From Thermomonas hydrothermalis (lineage in GTDB: Bacteria; Pseudomonadota; Gammaproteobacteria; Xanthomonadales; Xanthomonadaceae): a DNA stretch of 41,477 nt. Below the pieces are notes generated by a model, which made no database searches, was not told the origin of the DNA, and saw only the letters and a program-made list of their open reading frames with translations. Position numbers and translations under genes: made by a program. Below are positions 1 through 7,424 of this stretch, piece by piece. The DNA is taken from the NCBI RefSeq assembly GCF_900129205.1, contig NZ_FQUK01000023.1:1-41477 (forward strand), read 5' to 3'. Every line of letters starts with the position of its first letter. Within the stretch, counting starts at the first letter, position 1.

Positions 1-313
1 GATGGCATCGGATCGCCCCACCGCCGAACCGCTGCTCCGAAAGTGGGTCTCTTGGGCACGACGGTGTCGGCTGACGCCCTTCAAGAAGCTCGGTGCCACC
101 ATCCGCGACCACCTCACCGGCATCCTGCGGCATTTCGACACCGGCCTGTCCAACGGCCAGGTCGAGGCCTTCAACGCCCAGATCCAGGCCGCCAAGGCCC
201 GCGCCAAGGGCTATCGCACTGACGCCAACCTGATCGCCATCAGCTACCTGCTGTGCGCCAAGCTCAGGCATCTACCCCGTCACCCTTGGCTCCATGCTCC
301 CCATCAGACATGA
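1..313 (+). CDS. ISL3-family transposase, C-terminal fragment
   Basis: The coding frame runs in from before the window, so the ATG at position 2 is probably internal. The fragment carries the typical end of ISL3 transposases: a block reading SNGQVEAFNAQIQAAKARA followed by a GYR segment, containing the glutamate that completes the DDE catalytic triad, then a hydrophobic helix and a basic tail. In a full-length enzyme (usually around 400 residues) this would be the last quarter. It would catalyse cut-and-paste movement of the element. The N-terminal zinc-finger part seen at 41329 belongs to the same family, but the two pieces do not overlap, so identity of the two copies cannot be shown here. 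Confidence 0.85.
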   Translation, partial: MASDRPTAEPLLRKWVSWARRCRLTPFKKLGATIRDHLTGILRHFDTGLSNGQVEAFNAQIQAAKARAKGYRTDANLIAISYLLCAKLRHLPRHPWLHAPHQT

Positions 314-318
314 ACCGT

Positions 319-342
319 TTCCACTGGAATCGCGATTGAGCC
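319..342. repeat. IS terminal inverted repeat (transposase 3' side)
   Basis: Read on the minus strand from 342, this begins GGCTCAATCGCG and ends with GTGGAA. Compared with 41276-41299, 18 of 24 positions are identical, including the outer GGCTC, the ATCGCG core and the inner GTGGAA. This is the expected shape of imperfect ISL3-family ends. Confidence 0.8.
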
Positions 343-1043
343 CGCTTTTGACCCTGCTTGATCGCTACCATGCCGCGCTTTTCTCCGAGGACCCACTGGC
401 AGGGCGGTCCGAGATTCTGCAGGCGCGCCGCCAGCTGGACATCGACTACATTCTTGGCGATCTGCCCAACCTGCTGCGTGAGTCCCGCGAGGGCATCGAG
501 CGAGTCACCAAGATCGTGCAGGATCTCAAGGATTTCTCGCGGATTGGACGCGATCAGAAAATGCAGCCGGCCGACCTGCTGCAGGGGCTGGATTCCACCC
601 TCAACATCGTCTGGAACGACCTCAAGTACAAGGTCCGGCTGGAAAAGCACTACACCCCCCTGCCGCTGGTGGAATGCCTGGCCTCGGAGATCAACCAGGT
701 GTTCCTGAACCTGTTGCTCAACGCCAGCCAGGCCATCGAGCAGCGCGGCACCATCGTGCTGGCCAGCGGTCAGGAGGGCGACGAGGTGTGGATCAGCGTC
801 ACCGACACCGGCTGCGGGATCCCGCCCGAGGCAATGCCGCATCTGTTCGATCCGTTCTTTACCACCAAGCCAATCGGCCGCGGAACCGGGCTGGGGCTGG
901 CGATTTCCTACAGCATCATCGCCAAGCACCATGGCCGTATCGAAGTCACCAGCAAAGTGGGGCAGGGCAGTACGTTCCGGGTCGTGTTGCCGATCCGGCA
1001 GCCGCGTCAGGAAGACGCCAGCCCACTGCCAAGCCAATCCTGA
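343..1043 (+). pseudogene. Sensor histidine kinase, 5'-truncated by IS; ATPase domain only
   Basis: The remaining protein is about 233 residues. It has a helical linker (EGIERVTKIVQDLKDFSR), then a complete HATPase_c domain: N box NQVFLNLLLNASQAI, G1 box DTGCGI, F box FDPFFTTK and G2 box GTGLGL. In this kinase family the phospho-accepting histidine (H-E-I-N-N-P type box) lies upstream of the linker. That part is missing because the IS end at 342 abuts the reading frame. An in-frame start could be borrowed from IS sequence at 294, but the product would lack the phospho-accepting histidine and could not autophosphorylate. The intact kinase may have paired with the REC-bearing c-di-GMP protein encoded convergently 33 bases away; that pairing is inference. 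Confidence 0.85.
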
Positions 1044-1076
1044 GAAGCCGTTATTGGCATCGGTGCCCGTGGCCGG

Positions 1077-2852
1077 TCAGGACGCCCCGCTGTCATCCGC
1101 GTCGAAGTCTTTGGGGGTTGCCTGCCGTTGCTGCTCGGCCAACCGGAATGCGGCACGGATATGTCCGCGCAACTCGGCATCGTCCCAGGGTTTGAGCAGA
1201 AACCGGTACACCGCCCCTTGGTTGATCGCTTCGCTGATGGTGCCGGCATCGGTATATCCGGACAGCGCCAGCCGCACGGTATCCGGATACATCTCGCGGA
1301 CGCGCGCCAGAAACTCGGTGCCGCTCATATCCGGCATGCGCTGGTCGGACACGATCACCTGCACTTGGTTGCGCGCCAGCAGGTCGAAGGCTTCGTTGAC
1401 ACTGTTGGCAGTGAGCAGCCGGTATCCGTCACGTCGCAACAACCGTGTCAGCGCGCGTAGCACGTTTTCCTCGTCGTCCAGCAGGAGCAGGGTGCGGGTG
1501 GGCTGCTCGTCGCTCTCGGAGCGGAAAATCTGCGGCAGCAGATAGCGGCGGCGCAGTGTCTCATCGATGCCAGGCGCGGGCAGGGGAGGGCTGAACAGAT
1601 AGCCCTGGAAGAAGTCGCAGCGATAACGACGCAGGAAGGCAAGCTCCGCCTCCGACTCCACCCCCTTGGCGACCACGGTCATGCCCAGCTGGTGGCCCAT
1701 CGCGATGATGGCCCGAACCAGCGCGGCGTTACGCGGTTTGCGGGTGATGTCGCGGAGAAAACCGCGGTCGATCTTGAGCCGATCCAGCGGGTAGCGGGCC
1801 AGCGCCGTCAGGCTCAGGCCCCGCATGCCGAAATCGGCCAGGGTGAGCGAGGCGCCGAGACTGCGCAGACCGGACAGGTTTTCATCCACATGGGGAGCGT
1901 CCATCTGCAGCACGCTTTCCGAAAGTTCGAACTCCACCGCATTGCCTGGAATGCCGCTGCGGTGAAACAGCTCACCGATCAGCTCCAGACATTCACGGCG
2001 CAGCAGCAGCGCGCCTTCCAGGGGGATCGAAGCGGTCACATAGTCAATCCCGATATCGCGCCAGTGACGGATCTGCTGGAGGGCGGTTTCGATGGTCCAC
2101 AGACCCACCGGTTCGGCAAGGCCTGCACGTTCCACCGCAGGCAGAATGCGGCCTGCCCGCAGCACGCCTTCCCGTTCGTTGTGCCAGCGCAGCAGTGCGC
2201 TACAGGCCACGATGCTGCCATCACGCCCGCTGATCACCGGCTGGTAATGCAGCTGGAACTCGTTCCGAGCGATGGCATCGAGAAAACGACGACCGCCCGG
2301 CGGGCTTGGCTCATCAGAGTGAAGTTCAACATCCGGTGCAAACAGGACTTGTCCGCCCGGCCCACCGCGTACAGCCCGCCGCATGGCCTGTTCGGCGGCG
2401 GTTAGCAGAGCATCGGCATCATGCGCATGATCGGGAAACAGCGCGATGCCAATGGCCAAGGTAATGTCGAGCACATACGGCGGCACCTGTACCGGTGTAT
2501 CGAACATCTCGCGTAGCTGCTCGGCCAGGGCCTGGCCATCCGGCTCGCCATCGCGGTAAGCCATGGCCACCAAAAATTCCTCGCTGCCCAGCTGCCAGAG
2601 CCAGGCGTCGCTCGGGATGGCCTGTGCCAGCCGCCGAGCCACCACCGTCAGCGCCTGTTCGACGATGTTTTCCCCAAGCGTGGCATGGATCGAACCCAGA
2701 CCATCCACATCGACGTGCAGCAGCGCCAGCCGACGCCCGGCACCACTGACCTGCGCCAGTACGCTGGCCAGGCTGGGGCCGCTGGCCCCCAGCCGGTGAA
2801 TCGGTAGTCGGGAGGCAGGCGCGGTCTGTCCGAAGTTGCCGGTATGTGCCAT
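1077..2852 (-). CDS. Degenerate GGDEF-EAL protein with C-terminal receiver domain
   Basis: A 591-residue cytoplasmic protein, start ATG at 2852. The order is GGDEF-like (about 25-170), EAL-like (about 190-430), REC (about 450-570). The cyclase signature reads GSEEF instead of GGDEF. The EAL signature reads SALLRW, so the catalytic glutamate is replaced by serine. The usual DDFG reads ADFG, and the AEGVE-type motif reads AKGVE. Both enzymatic domains therefore look inactive. The REC domain looks intact, with acidic DDEE near its start, the phospho-accepting aspartate in VIVSDQRMP and a conserved KPW. It follows the HD-GYP gene by 3 bases, so the two are almost certainly one operon. A role as a phosphorylation-controlled c-di-GMP or GTP sensor or scaffold is inference. 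A C-terminal REC on a GGDEF-EAL pair is an uncommon order. Confidence 0.9.
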   Translation of the reverse strand: MAHTGNFGQTAPASRLPIHRLGASGPSLASVLAQVSGAGRRLALLHVDVDGLGSIHATLGENIVEQALTVVARRLAQAIPSDAWLWQLGSEEFLVAMAYRDGEPDGQALAEQLREMFDTPVQVPPYVLDITLAIGIALFPDHAHDADALLTAAEQAMRRAVRGGPGGQVLFAPDVELHSDEPSPPGGRRFLDAIARNEFQLHYQPVISGRDGSIVACSALLRWHNEREGVLRAGRILPAVERAGLAEPVGLWTIETALQQIRHWRDIGIDYVTASIPLEGALLLRRECLELIGELFHRSGIPGNAVEFELSESVLQMDAPHVDENLSGLRSLGASLTLADFGMRGLSLTALARYPLDRLKIDRGFLRDITRKPRNAALVRAIIAMGHQLGMTVVAKGVESEAELAFLRRYRCDFFQGYLFSPPLPAPGIDETLRRRYLLPQIFRSESDEQPTRTLLLLDDEENVLRALTRLLRRDGYRLLTANSVNEAFDLLARNQVQVIVSDQRMPDMSGTEFLARVREMYPDTVRLALSGYTDAGTISEAINQGAVYRFLLKPWDDAELRGHIRAAFRLAEQQRQATPKDFDADDSGAS

Positions 2853-2855
2853 GGT

Positions 2856-4118
2856 CTAAAGCCACAGCTTTTCAAGATTGGTGAAGGGCCATTTTTCCGG
2901 ATTTTCCGGGCCGACGATACGGTCGTTACAGGCCGGGTCGGCCAGATCCAGGGTCTGCACCGGGATCATCTCCTGCCGTTTGAGCGAGTAGAACACCCGC
3001 ACGATCGGGGTCAACAGAGAGGTTTTGCCCGGCTCGGCAACGACCGCCAGTCGGTCGGAGGCCATGCGCACCAAAGCACCGACCGGGTAGATCCCTACGG
3101 TCTTCACGAACGCGTTGAACACGTTGCGGTCGAAATGGCCCTCCCAGCGCGCCATTTCCCGCAATGCGCCGGCCGGATCCCAGGGCGCCTTGTAAGCGCG
3201 TACCGAGGTCACCGCGTCATAGACATCGCAAACGGCGCCCATCCGGGCCAGCAGGGTGATTTCCTCGCCCTTGAGGCCATAGGGGTAGCCCCGGCCATTG
3301 ATCCGTTCATGATGATGCAAGGCGATATCCACCACCTCATATTCGGCCCCGGCCTCCTGCAGAGCACGCGCACCGGCCTCCGGATGGGTTTTCATGATGG
3401 CAAACTCCTCGTCGGTGAGCTTGCCAGGCTTATTCAGCACCTCCAGCGGCATGAAGGCCTTGCCGAGGTCATGCATCAGCCCGCCACAGCCGGCGCGCTT
3501 GGTCAGGCCGGGGTCGAGGCCAAGCTGACGGGAAAGCGCCAGCATCAGCGCGGCCACCGCCACCGAGTGCAGGTAGGTGTAGTCATCGTGGGTTTTCAGC
3601 CGGGCGACACTGAGCAATGCAACGGGATTGCGCAGCACCGAAGCATTCATTTCTTCCACCAGCGGCAGCACAGCCGCCGGATCTACGCTGTTGCCCAGCC
3701 GCACCTCCTCAAACATCGCCATGACCTGCTGCTTGCCCGCCTGGCAGATCTGGCGGGCACGCTCGATCTCGGCCGTCAGTGGCACATGGCGTGGCCGCAC
3801 CTGCGATGGCATGCGGTCCTGTTCGATCGCAACGCGCTCGTCTTCGCTCAAACCTTCGGTGGCGTCATCGGCGGCAGGGATGTCGGGAGTGTCCGCATCC
3901 TGTTCCTGCGCATCTTCAACGTCATCCATGGACAGACCGCGTGACTCGTCGATCCAGACGGTCTGGATCCCGGATTCAAGGATGCGCTGAAGGTCTTTTT
4001 CATGCTCCAGCAGGAAACTGCTGCGCAGAAAGGGATGCTCCAGCCAGGAGCTGCCGATCTTGTGCAGATACATGCCAATCCGCAGCCGTTCGACCGGGAT
4101 TTCACGAATGCCGGGCAT
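2856..4118 (-). CDS. HD-GYP domain c-di-GMP phosphodiesterase
   Basis: A 420-residue protein with an N-terminal DUF3391 region (opening IREIPVERLRIGMYLHKI) and an acidic linker around 65-105. The C-terminal HD-GYP domain shows the metal-binding motif MHDLGK, the HHHERINGRGYP signature and a downstream DVYDAVTS. All signature residues are present, so hydrolysis of cyclic di-GMP is expected. The start ATG at 4118 has an AAAGGA ribosome site 6 bases upstream. It is the first gene of an operon with the degenerate GGDEF-EAL-REC protein, which may control it. Related HD-GYP proteins in Xanthomonadales regulate motility, biofilm and virulence; the output here is unknown. Confidence 0.93.
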   Translation of the reverse strand: MPGIREIPVERLRIGMYLHKIGSSWLEHPFLRSSFLLEHEKDLQRILESGIQTVWIDESRGLSMDDVEDAQEQDADTPDIPAADDATEGLSEDERVAIEQDRMPSQVRPRHVPLTAEIERARQICQAGKQQVMAMFEEVRLGNSVDPAAVLPLVEEMNASVLRNPVALLSVARLKTHDDYTYLHSVAVAALMLALSRQLGLDPGLTKRAGCGGLMHDLGKAFMPLEVLNKPGKLTDEEFAIMKTHPEAGARALQEAGAEYEVVDIALHHHERINGRGYPYGLKGEEITLLARMGAVCDVYDAVTSVRAYKAPWDPAGALREMARWEGHFDRNVFNAFVKTVGIYPVGALVRMASDRLAVVAEPGKTSLLTPIVRVFYSLKRQEMIPVQTLDLADPACNDRIVGPENPEKWPFTNLEKLWL

Positions 4119-4281
4119 GGCCGTCCTTTCGTCCAGACGCAGTTCCGTTCTGCATGGAAGTCAGTCTAATGCTGGCTGGGGCATGCGTCAGCATAGCGGG
4201 CGTGCGCCATTCGTTACTTCGCATAATGCATATTATGTAAAAAACGGCATTAGAGGGTGGCCGCAACACGGCTGCAGGCAT

Positions 4282-4309
4282 TGCATCGGATTGGCCGCCT
4301 GCGCCGTAA
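4282..4309 (+). promoter_or_regulatory. ECF-type promoter P1, upstream of the photolyase gene
   Basis: TGCATCG (4282-4288), 16 bases, then CGTAA (4305-4309). It is one of six same-spaced copies of the motif in front of genes of the rpoE-chrR island. The predicted transcription start is near 4316, about 30 bases before the photolyase ATG. Confidence 0.75.
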
Positions 4310-4347
4310 CACCGCTACCCTTGCGTCGGCCACCGAACTCCGCCCCT

Positions 4348-5763
4348 ATGTCCATTGCCATCGTGCTGTTGAGGCGCGATCTGCGTCTGTCTGACCATCC
4401 TGCCCTGAGTGCGGCCTGCGCTGCGCATGATCGGGTGTTACCGGTTTATGTGCATCCAGCCGACGAGGATTCGAGCTGGCCACCGGGTGCCGCCAGCCGC
4501 TGGTGGCTGCATCATTCGCTGGAAGCGCTGCGCGCACAACTGCGTGCCCAGGCGGGCGATCTGCATGTCGTTGTGGGCGATCCACACTCGGCACTACGCG
4601 GTCTGATTCGGCAAACCGGCGCGAGCGCCGTGTACTGGACCCGGCGCTATGAGCCGGATGCGATCGCCCGTGACACCTCGCTGAAAGCGGCCCTGCGCGA
4701 AGACGGTATCGACGTGCAGAGCTTCCCCGGCAATCTCTGGCATGAGCCCTGGACGCTGGCCACAGTGGACGGTCAGCCCTATCGGGTATTTACCCCGTTC
4801 TGGCGCAAGCTGCGCACGCAGCTGCCATCCCGGCACCCACTGCCTGCAGCACGTCCGCGCCACTGGTTGACGTTGGATGGCAGCCTGCCGACCGCGGCGC
4901 TGGGGCTGCTGCCCAAGATCCGTTGGGACGAGGGGCTGGCGGCGACCTGGACGCCCGGTGAAGTCGGGGCGCACGCGCAACTGGCGCTGTTTGCCGAAGG
5001 TGCAGTTCATGATTATGCGAAAAGCCGGGATCTACCGGCCCGGCATGGCACTTCGCGTCTGTCGGCGCATCTGCACTTCGGTGAAATCACCCCACACCAG
5101 ATCCATCACGGCTTGCTGCAACACATCGCTGCCATGGATGTACGTCGTCGCCCGGATCTGGAGCCTTATCTGCGCGAGCTGGGCTGGCGCGAGTTTGCCT
5201 GTCACCTGCTCTATCACTTCCCGCAGACACCGGAGGCCAACTTCAATCCGCGCTTCGATGCATTTCCGTGGGCACCCCCGGATGCGGAGGCACTGGCGCG
5301 CTGGCAACAGGGGCGCACCGGCATCCCGCTGGTGGACGCTGGCATGCGCGAACTCTGGCACACCGGCTGGATGCACAACCGTGTGCGCATGGTGGTGGCC
5401 AGTTTTCTGACCAAGAACCTGCGTCAGCACTGGCTGCATGGCGCGCGTTGGTTCTGGGACACCCTGGTGGACGCCGATCTGGCCAACAACACGCTGGGCT
5501 GGCAGTGGGTGGCCGGTTGCGGCGCGGATGCGGCGCCCTACTTCCGGGTCTTCAACCCATTGTTGCAAGCAGCTAAGTTCGACCCGGACGCCACCTACAT
5601 CAAGCGCTGGTTGCCGGAGTTGGCGCCATTGCCGGCCAAGGTGCTGCACGCACCCGATAAACACGCCGCGGCGCTGGCGGCTTGCGGCTACCCGGCGCCC
5701 ATGGTGGATCTTGCCGCTTCGCGGGATGCGGCGCTGGCGGCGTGGAGTGCGCTGGCCCGGTGA
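4348..5763 (+). CDS. phrB: Deoxyribodipyrimidine photolyase (cryptochrome/photolyase family)
   Basis: A 471-residue flavoprotein, the usual length of class I type CPD photolyases. It begins IVLLRRDLRLSDHPAL, the antenna-binding Rossmann domain. It then has the FAD-binding helical domain with GRTGIPLVDAGMRELWHTGW, MHNRVRM and the block NNTLGWQWVAGCGADAAPYF, ending with FNPLLQAAKFD. It uses blue light to split pyrimidine dimers in DNA. The open frame extends upstream to 4060, but the family N-terminus and the promoter at 4282-4309 fix the start at 4348; no strong ribosome site is visible. It converges on the NAD(P)-binding gene with 8 bases between stops. The class within the family (I versus III) was not resolved. 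Confidence 0.93.
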   Translation: MSIAIVLLRRDLRLSDHPALSAACAAHDRVLPVYVHPADEDSSWPPGAASRWWLHHSLEALRAQLRAQAGDLHVVVGDPHSALRGLIRQTGASAVYWTRRYEPDAIARDTSLKAALREDGIDVQSFPGNLWHEPWTLATVDGQPYRVFTPFWRKLRTQLPSRHPLPAARPRHWLTLDGSLPTAALGLLPKIRWDEGLAATWTPGEVGAHAQLALFAEGAVHDYAKSRDLPARHGTSRLSAHLHFGEITPHQIHHGLLQHIAAMDVRRRPDLEPYLRELGWREFACHLLYHFPQTPEANFNPRFDAFPWAPPDAEALARWQQGRTGIPLVDAGMRELWHTGWMHNRVRMVVASFLTKNLRQHWLHGARWFWDTLVDADLANNTLGWQWVAGCGADAAPYFRVFNPLLQAAKFDPDATYIKRWLPELAPLPAKVLHAPDKHAAALAACGYPAPMVDLAASRDAALAAWSALAR

Positions 5764-5771
5764 TGAGGCTG

Positions 5772-6425
5772 TCAGTGGATATCGGCGTTTTCGATCACCT
5801 CCGGTTTGGGCCCATCCATCCGCAGCAAACGCAGCATGCACTCGCCGACCGCACGCGTGCTGGTCATCAGGCGTGGCAACCCGTGCTGGGCCAGCGCGAG
5901 CACCGGGCTGCCCAGCCAATAGAGCACACGCCGCAATGGATGCGGTGAACGCACCCCGCATACTGGGCGGACGATACCCGGCCGCAGGCAGGTGTAGGCC
6001 AGACCGGATCGGGCAAGAACGGCTTCCGCCTCGCCCTTGACGCGCAGCGGCATGACCCGGCTGCCGGCATCGGCGCCCATGCCCGAGACATAGGCGACGA
6101 AGCCCCCGGGATTGGCCGCTGCATACGCCTCGACGACGCGTGCCAGCGTGGCCACCGTCGCCTCGCGGTATGCCGCTTCGGTCATCCCTAAGGGCAGCGG
6201 GCCGGCGCAATACAGACAGGCGTCATGGCCATGCAGATCAAGGCGGCCCAGCGCCTCCTGGGTGAATCCTGGTACCTGCAGCACTCGCACCTTGGGGTGT
6301 GGCGCAGTGTATGGACGGCGAACCAGCACGGTGACGCCTGTGATGTCAGACGCCTCCAGCAGCACCTGCAAGACGCCCTGCCCCACCAGCCCGGTGGCAC
6401 CGACCAACAGCACCTGCTTGCCCAT
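5772..6425 (-). CDS. NAD(P)-binding Rossmann-fold protein (atypical SDR)
   Basis: A 217-residue protein starting MGKQVLLVGATGLVGQGVL, with the glycine-rich dinucleotide motif GATGLVG of extended or atypical short-chain dehydrogenases. Later it has SGMGADAGS and a short segment RSGLAYTCLRPGIV, as in NAD(P)H-binding epimerase-like proteins. The start at 6425 has AGGAG in the preceding 15 bases; the frame stays open to 6509 only because it overlaps the DUF2256 gene. It is last in the unit SDR - DUF2256 - this gene, under promoter P2. Substrate unknown. Its company with photolyase genes suggests a stress or lipid redox role (inference). Confidence 0.8.
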   Translation of the reverse strand: MGKQVLLVGATGLVGQGVLQVLLEASDITGVTVLVRRPYTAPHPKVRVLQVPGFTQEALGRLDLHGHDACLYCAGPLPLGMTEAAYREATVATLARVVEAYAAANPGGFVAYVSGMGADAGSRVMPLRVKGEAEAVLARSGLAYTCLRPGIVRPVCGVRSPHPLRRVLYWLGSPVLALAQHGLPRLMTSTRAVGECMLRLLRMDGPKPEVIENADIH

Positions 6426-6436
6426 CGTGTGTCTCC

Positions 6437-6577
6437 TCACCTGCGCCCACGGCAACGCTGAGAACAGTAGCGAACGGAAGGCCAATCGCGCGCCCACTTG
6501 CGACGCCACTGGAACGGCCGGCCGCAGGTCGCGCAGATCTTCTGCGGCAACTCGCTTTTCTTGCGCATGCGTGACAT
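6437..6577 (-). CDS. DUF2256 small zinc-finger-like protein
   Basis: A 46-residue protein below common length cut-offs. It begins [20 protein letters not shown] and has two CxxC-type pairs, C-A-T-C early and C-S-Q-R-C near the end, separated by the aromatic-basic segment [11 protein letters not shown]. This is the hallmark of DUF2256, a family often found beside cryptochrome and photolyase genes. The ATG at 6577 follows the SDR stop by 10 bases. Its stop lies 11 bases before the next start, so translation is probably coupled. Its function is unknown; the four cysteines suggest metal binding. Confidence 0.9.
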   Translation of the reverse strand: MSRMRKKSELPQKICATCGRPFQWRRKWARDWPSVRYCSQRCRGRR

Positions 6578-6587
6578 GGCAGCCGCC

Positions 6588-7313
6588 TCATTTACCGGCC
6601 GCCACCCCGCGACCGCCGTCCACCCCGATCACCTGCCCGGTGATCCAGTCAGCCTGCGGCGAGAGCAGAAATGCAGCCAGGCTTGCGATGTCGTCGGGTG
6701 TTCCCAGCCGCGCCAGCGGGTGCATCGCGGCGATCGATTCGCGCATGCGCGGGTTGCCTACGATGCCCTGCGCCAGCGGTGTCTCGGTCAGCGATGGTGC
6801 GATGGCGTTGATGCGAACCGCAGGCGCCAGTTCCGCCGCCAGCGCCCGCACCAGCCCTTCCACCGCGGCCTTGGCCATCCCGATGGAGGCATGCATCGGA
6901 AAGCCACGGCTTGCCGCCACCGAGGAAAACAGCACCACCGAGGCGCGTTCGCCGGCAGCACGGAGTGCCGGCAGTGCGGCTTGAATCGCCAACGCGGCAC
7001 CCGCAGCGTTCAGCCGGAAGTCGCGCTCGAAATCCTCGGACGTCAACCGGGTAAACGGCTTCAAGTTGATGCTGCCCACGGCATAGGCCAGACCTGACAG
7101 CGATGAACCTGCATCTGCCGCCACCTGTTGAACTGCGCCGGGCTGGAGCACGTCAACGGCGGTGTAGGTAGCACCCAGTGGGTCGGCGAGCGCCTGCAGA
7201 CGCTGCGCATCGCGTGCCACCAGGTGCAGCGCGTGCCCTTCCGACGCCAGACGCCGACACAGCGCACTGCCGATGCCACCAGTGGCGCCATACACCAGGA
7301 TCTTGCCTGCCAT
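6588..7313 (-). CDS. SDR-family protein lacking the catalytic tyrosine
   Basis: A 241-residue short-chain dehydrogenase-like protein. It has the cofactor motif [11 protein letters not shown] near the N-terminus, the structural VGSINLKP segment in place of NNAG, the serine-rich strand [11 protein letters not shown], and a C-terminal GQVIGVDGG. In canonical SDRs the catalytic pair is Y-x-x-x-K. Here the lysine lies in [13 protein letters not shown] and the position four residues before it is isoleucine. The start ATG at 7313 is preceded by AGGA; a longer frame to 7346 exists but starts inside the promoter-proximal leader. It is the first gene of the P2-driven unit with DUF2256. Either the chemistry is altered or the protein binds NAD(P)H without classic catalysis. 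Confidence 0.85.
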   Translation of the reverse strand: MAGKILVYGATGGIGSALCRRLASEGHALHLVARDAQRLQALADPLGATYTAVDVLQPGAVQQVAADAGSSLSGLAYAVGSINLKPFTRLTSEDFERDFRLNAAGAALAIQAALPALRAAGERASVVLFSSVAASRGFPMHASIGMAKAAVEGLVRALAAELAPAVRINAIAPSLTETPLAQGIVGNPRMRESIAAMHPLARLGTPDDIASLAAFLLSPQADWITGQVIGVDGGRGVAAGK

Positions 7314-7349
7314 GCGTCCTGCCCTCTTGCTGTTGACCGTCATCAACCG

Positions 7350-7377
7350 CTACGGGCAGGACTGCCGGGCGGATGCA
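7350..7377 (-). promoter_or_regulatory. ECF-type promoter P2, upstream of the SDR - DUF2256 unit
   Basis: On the minus strand TGCATCC (7377-7371), 16 bases, CGTAG (7354-7350). It lies in the short gap between the RND pump stop and the SDR start, giving this unit its own start site rather than relying on read-through from the pump operon. Confidence 0.75.
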
Positions 7378-7424
7378 GCACCCGGCGATCTGGCGTTCGT
7401 CAGTGTGCCGGCATTGCGGTCGAA

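Larger units (their letters stand above)
1..342 (+). mobile_element. ISL3-family insertion sequence, 3' end only
   Basis: This is the right-hand end of an insertion sequence cut by the window edge. It contains the last third of a DDE transposase (stop at 311-313) and then a terminal inverted repeat whose outer end is at 342. The outer bases, read inward on the minus strand, begin GGCTCAATCGCG and match the start of the IS end at 41276. Sequence from 343 onward continues in frame into a histidine kinase, which places the IS boundary at 342. Confidence 0.85.

Noticed and set aside
264-1037. Long minus-strand open frame opposite the histidine kinase
   Set aside because: It is the complement of a gene with clear HATPase motifs on the plus strand and shows no recognisable domain itself.
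4213-4250. AT-rich near-palindrome (ATAATGCATATTAT) upstream of the photolyase as an operator
   Set aside because: The symmetry is imperfect; it is more simply part of a promoter region for the divergent HD-GYP gene, and no -35/-10 pair was convincing.
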